DNA of 5,560 nt, taken from NCBI GenBank assembly GCA_002482725.1, contig DLGO01000120.1:1-5560 (forward strand), in the 5' to 3' direction. Within the stretch, counting starts at the first letter, position 1, and every line of letters begins with the position of its first letter. The position numbers and the translations under genes were made by a program. Of the stretch, positions 5,484-5,560 are shown one piece after another. The notes under the pieces were generated by a model that searched no databases, had not been told where the DNA came from, and saw nothing but the letters and a program-made list of their open reading frames with translations. Source of the stretch: Bacteroidetes bacterium UBA7692. Its GTDB lineage: Bacteria > Bacteroidota > Bacteroidia > Chitinophagales > LD1.

Positions 5484-5560
5484 ATGATGCGACATATCTT
5501 TTTGTTATTACTTCTGGCGATATTGTCTTTGCAGGTGGGTGCACAGGAGGATGACCTTCC
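5484..5560 (+). CDS. Exported protein, N-terminus only (cut by window end)
   Basis: Only 25 codons are present, reading MMRHIFLLLLLAILS, then LQVGAQEDDLP. They form a clear signal peptide: an Arg/His N-terminus, a Leu-rich core and a probable cleavage near VGA-Q at about 18-21, followed by an acidic start of the mature protein. ATG 5484 and ATG 5487 are both possible starts, and the choice only changes one Met. The reading frame is open to the window edge. A Gln-Glu-Asp-Asp-Leu-type mature start is seen in several Bacteroidetes outer-membrane or periplasmic families, but too little is visible to assign one. The gene sits 115 bases after the glycosyltransferase with its own possible promoter, so it is probably a separate unit. 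Confidence 0.75.
   Translation, partial: MMRHIFLLLLLAILSLQVGAQEDDL

Overview
The window looks like a stretch of a Bacteroidetes chromosome. The base composition is moderate, the untranslated regions are AT-rich, and starts lack strong Shine-Dalgarno sequences. Signal peptides end in ...FAQ or ...GAQ. Isoleucine is very often encoded by ATA. The START-like and 480-residue LptF/LptG-type proteins have the form I know from that phylum. I cannot name a genus. All supported genes are on the + strand.

Positions 99-908 hold a stand-alone secreted protein of a poorly characterised, probably beta-propeller-like family. A 335-base gene-free, AT-rich stretch follows (909-1243). It holds a nested inverted repeat, a TTGCCC/GGGCAA palindrome, a possible Bacteroidetes-type promoter, and a hairpin followed by a T-run that resembles an intrinsic terminator or attenuator.

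Positions 1244-5368 form a tight four-gene unit with spacings of 17, -20 and 21 bases: a small START/AHSA1-fold protein, an LptF/LptG-type LPS-export permease, a PAP2-family membrane phosphatase, and an ArnT/GT83-like polyprenyl-phosphate-dependent glycosyltransferase. The last three act in or at the inner membrane on lipid-linked substrates. The simplest reading is an envelope operon for moving and modifying LPS/lipid A, or for recycling and using undecaprenyl phosphate. The START-like protein is the piece without an obvious job. The right end (5484 onward) carries the first 25 codons of another exported protein, cut by the window edge.

I found no RNA genes, mobile elements, CRISPR arrays or broken genes. 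I see no convincing wholly new system. The items most worth a second look are the terminator-like leader ahead of the operon, the overlapping palindrome and promoter, and the START/Lpt/PAP2/ArnT gene grouping.
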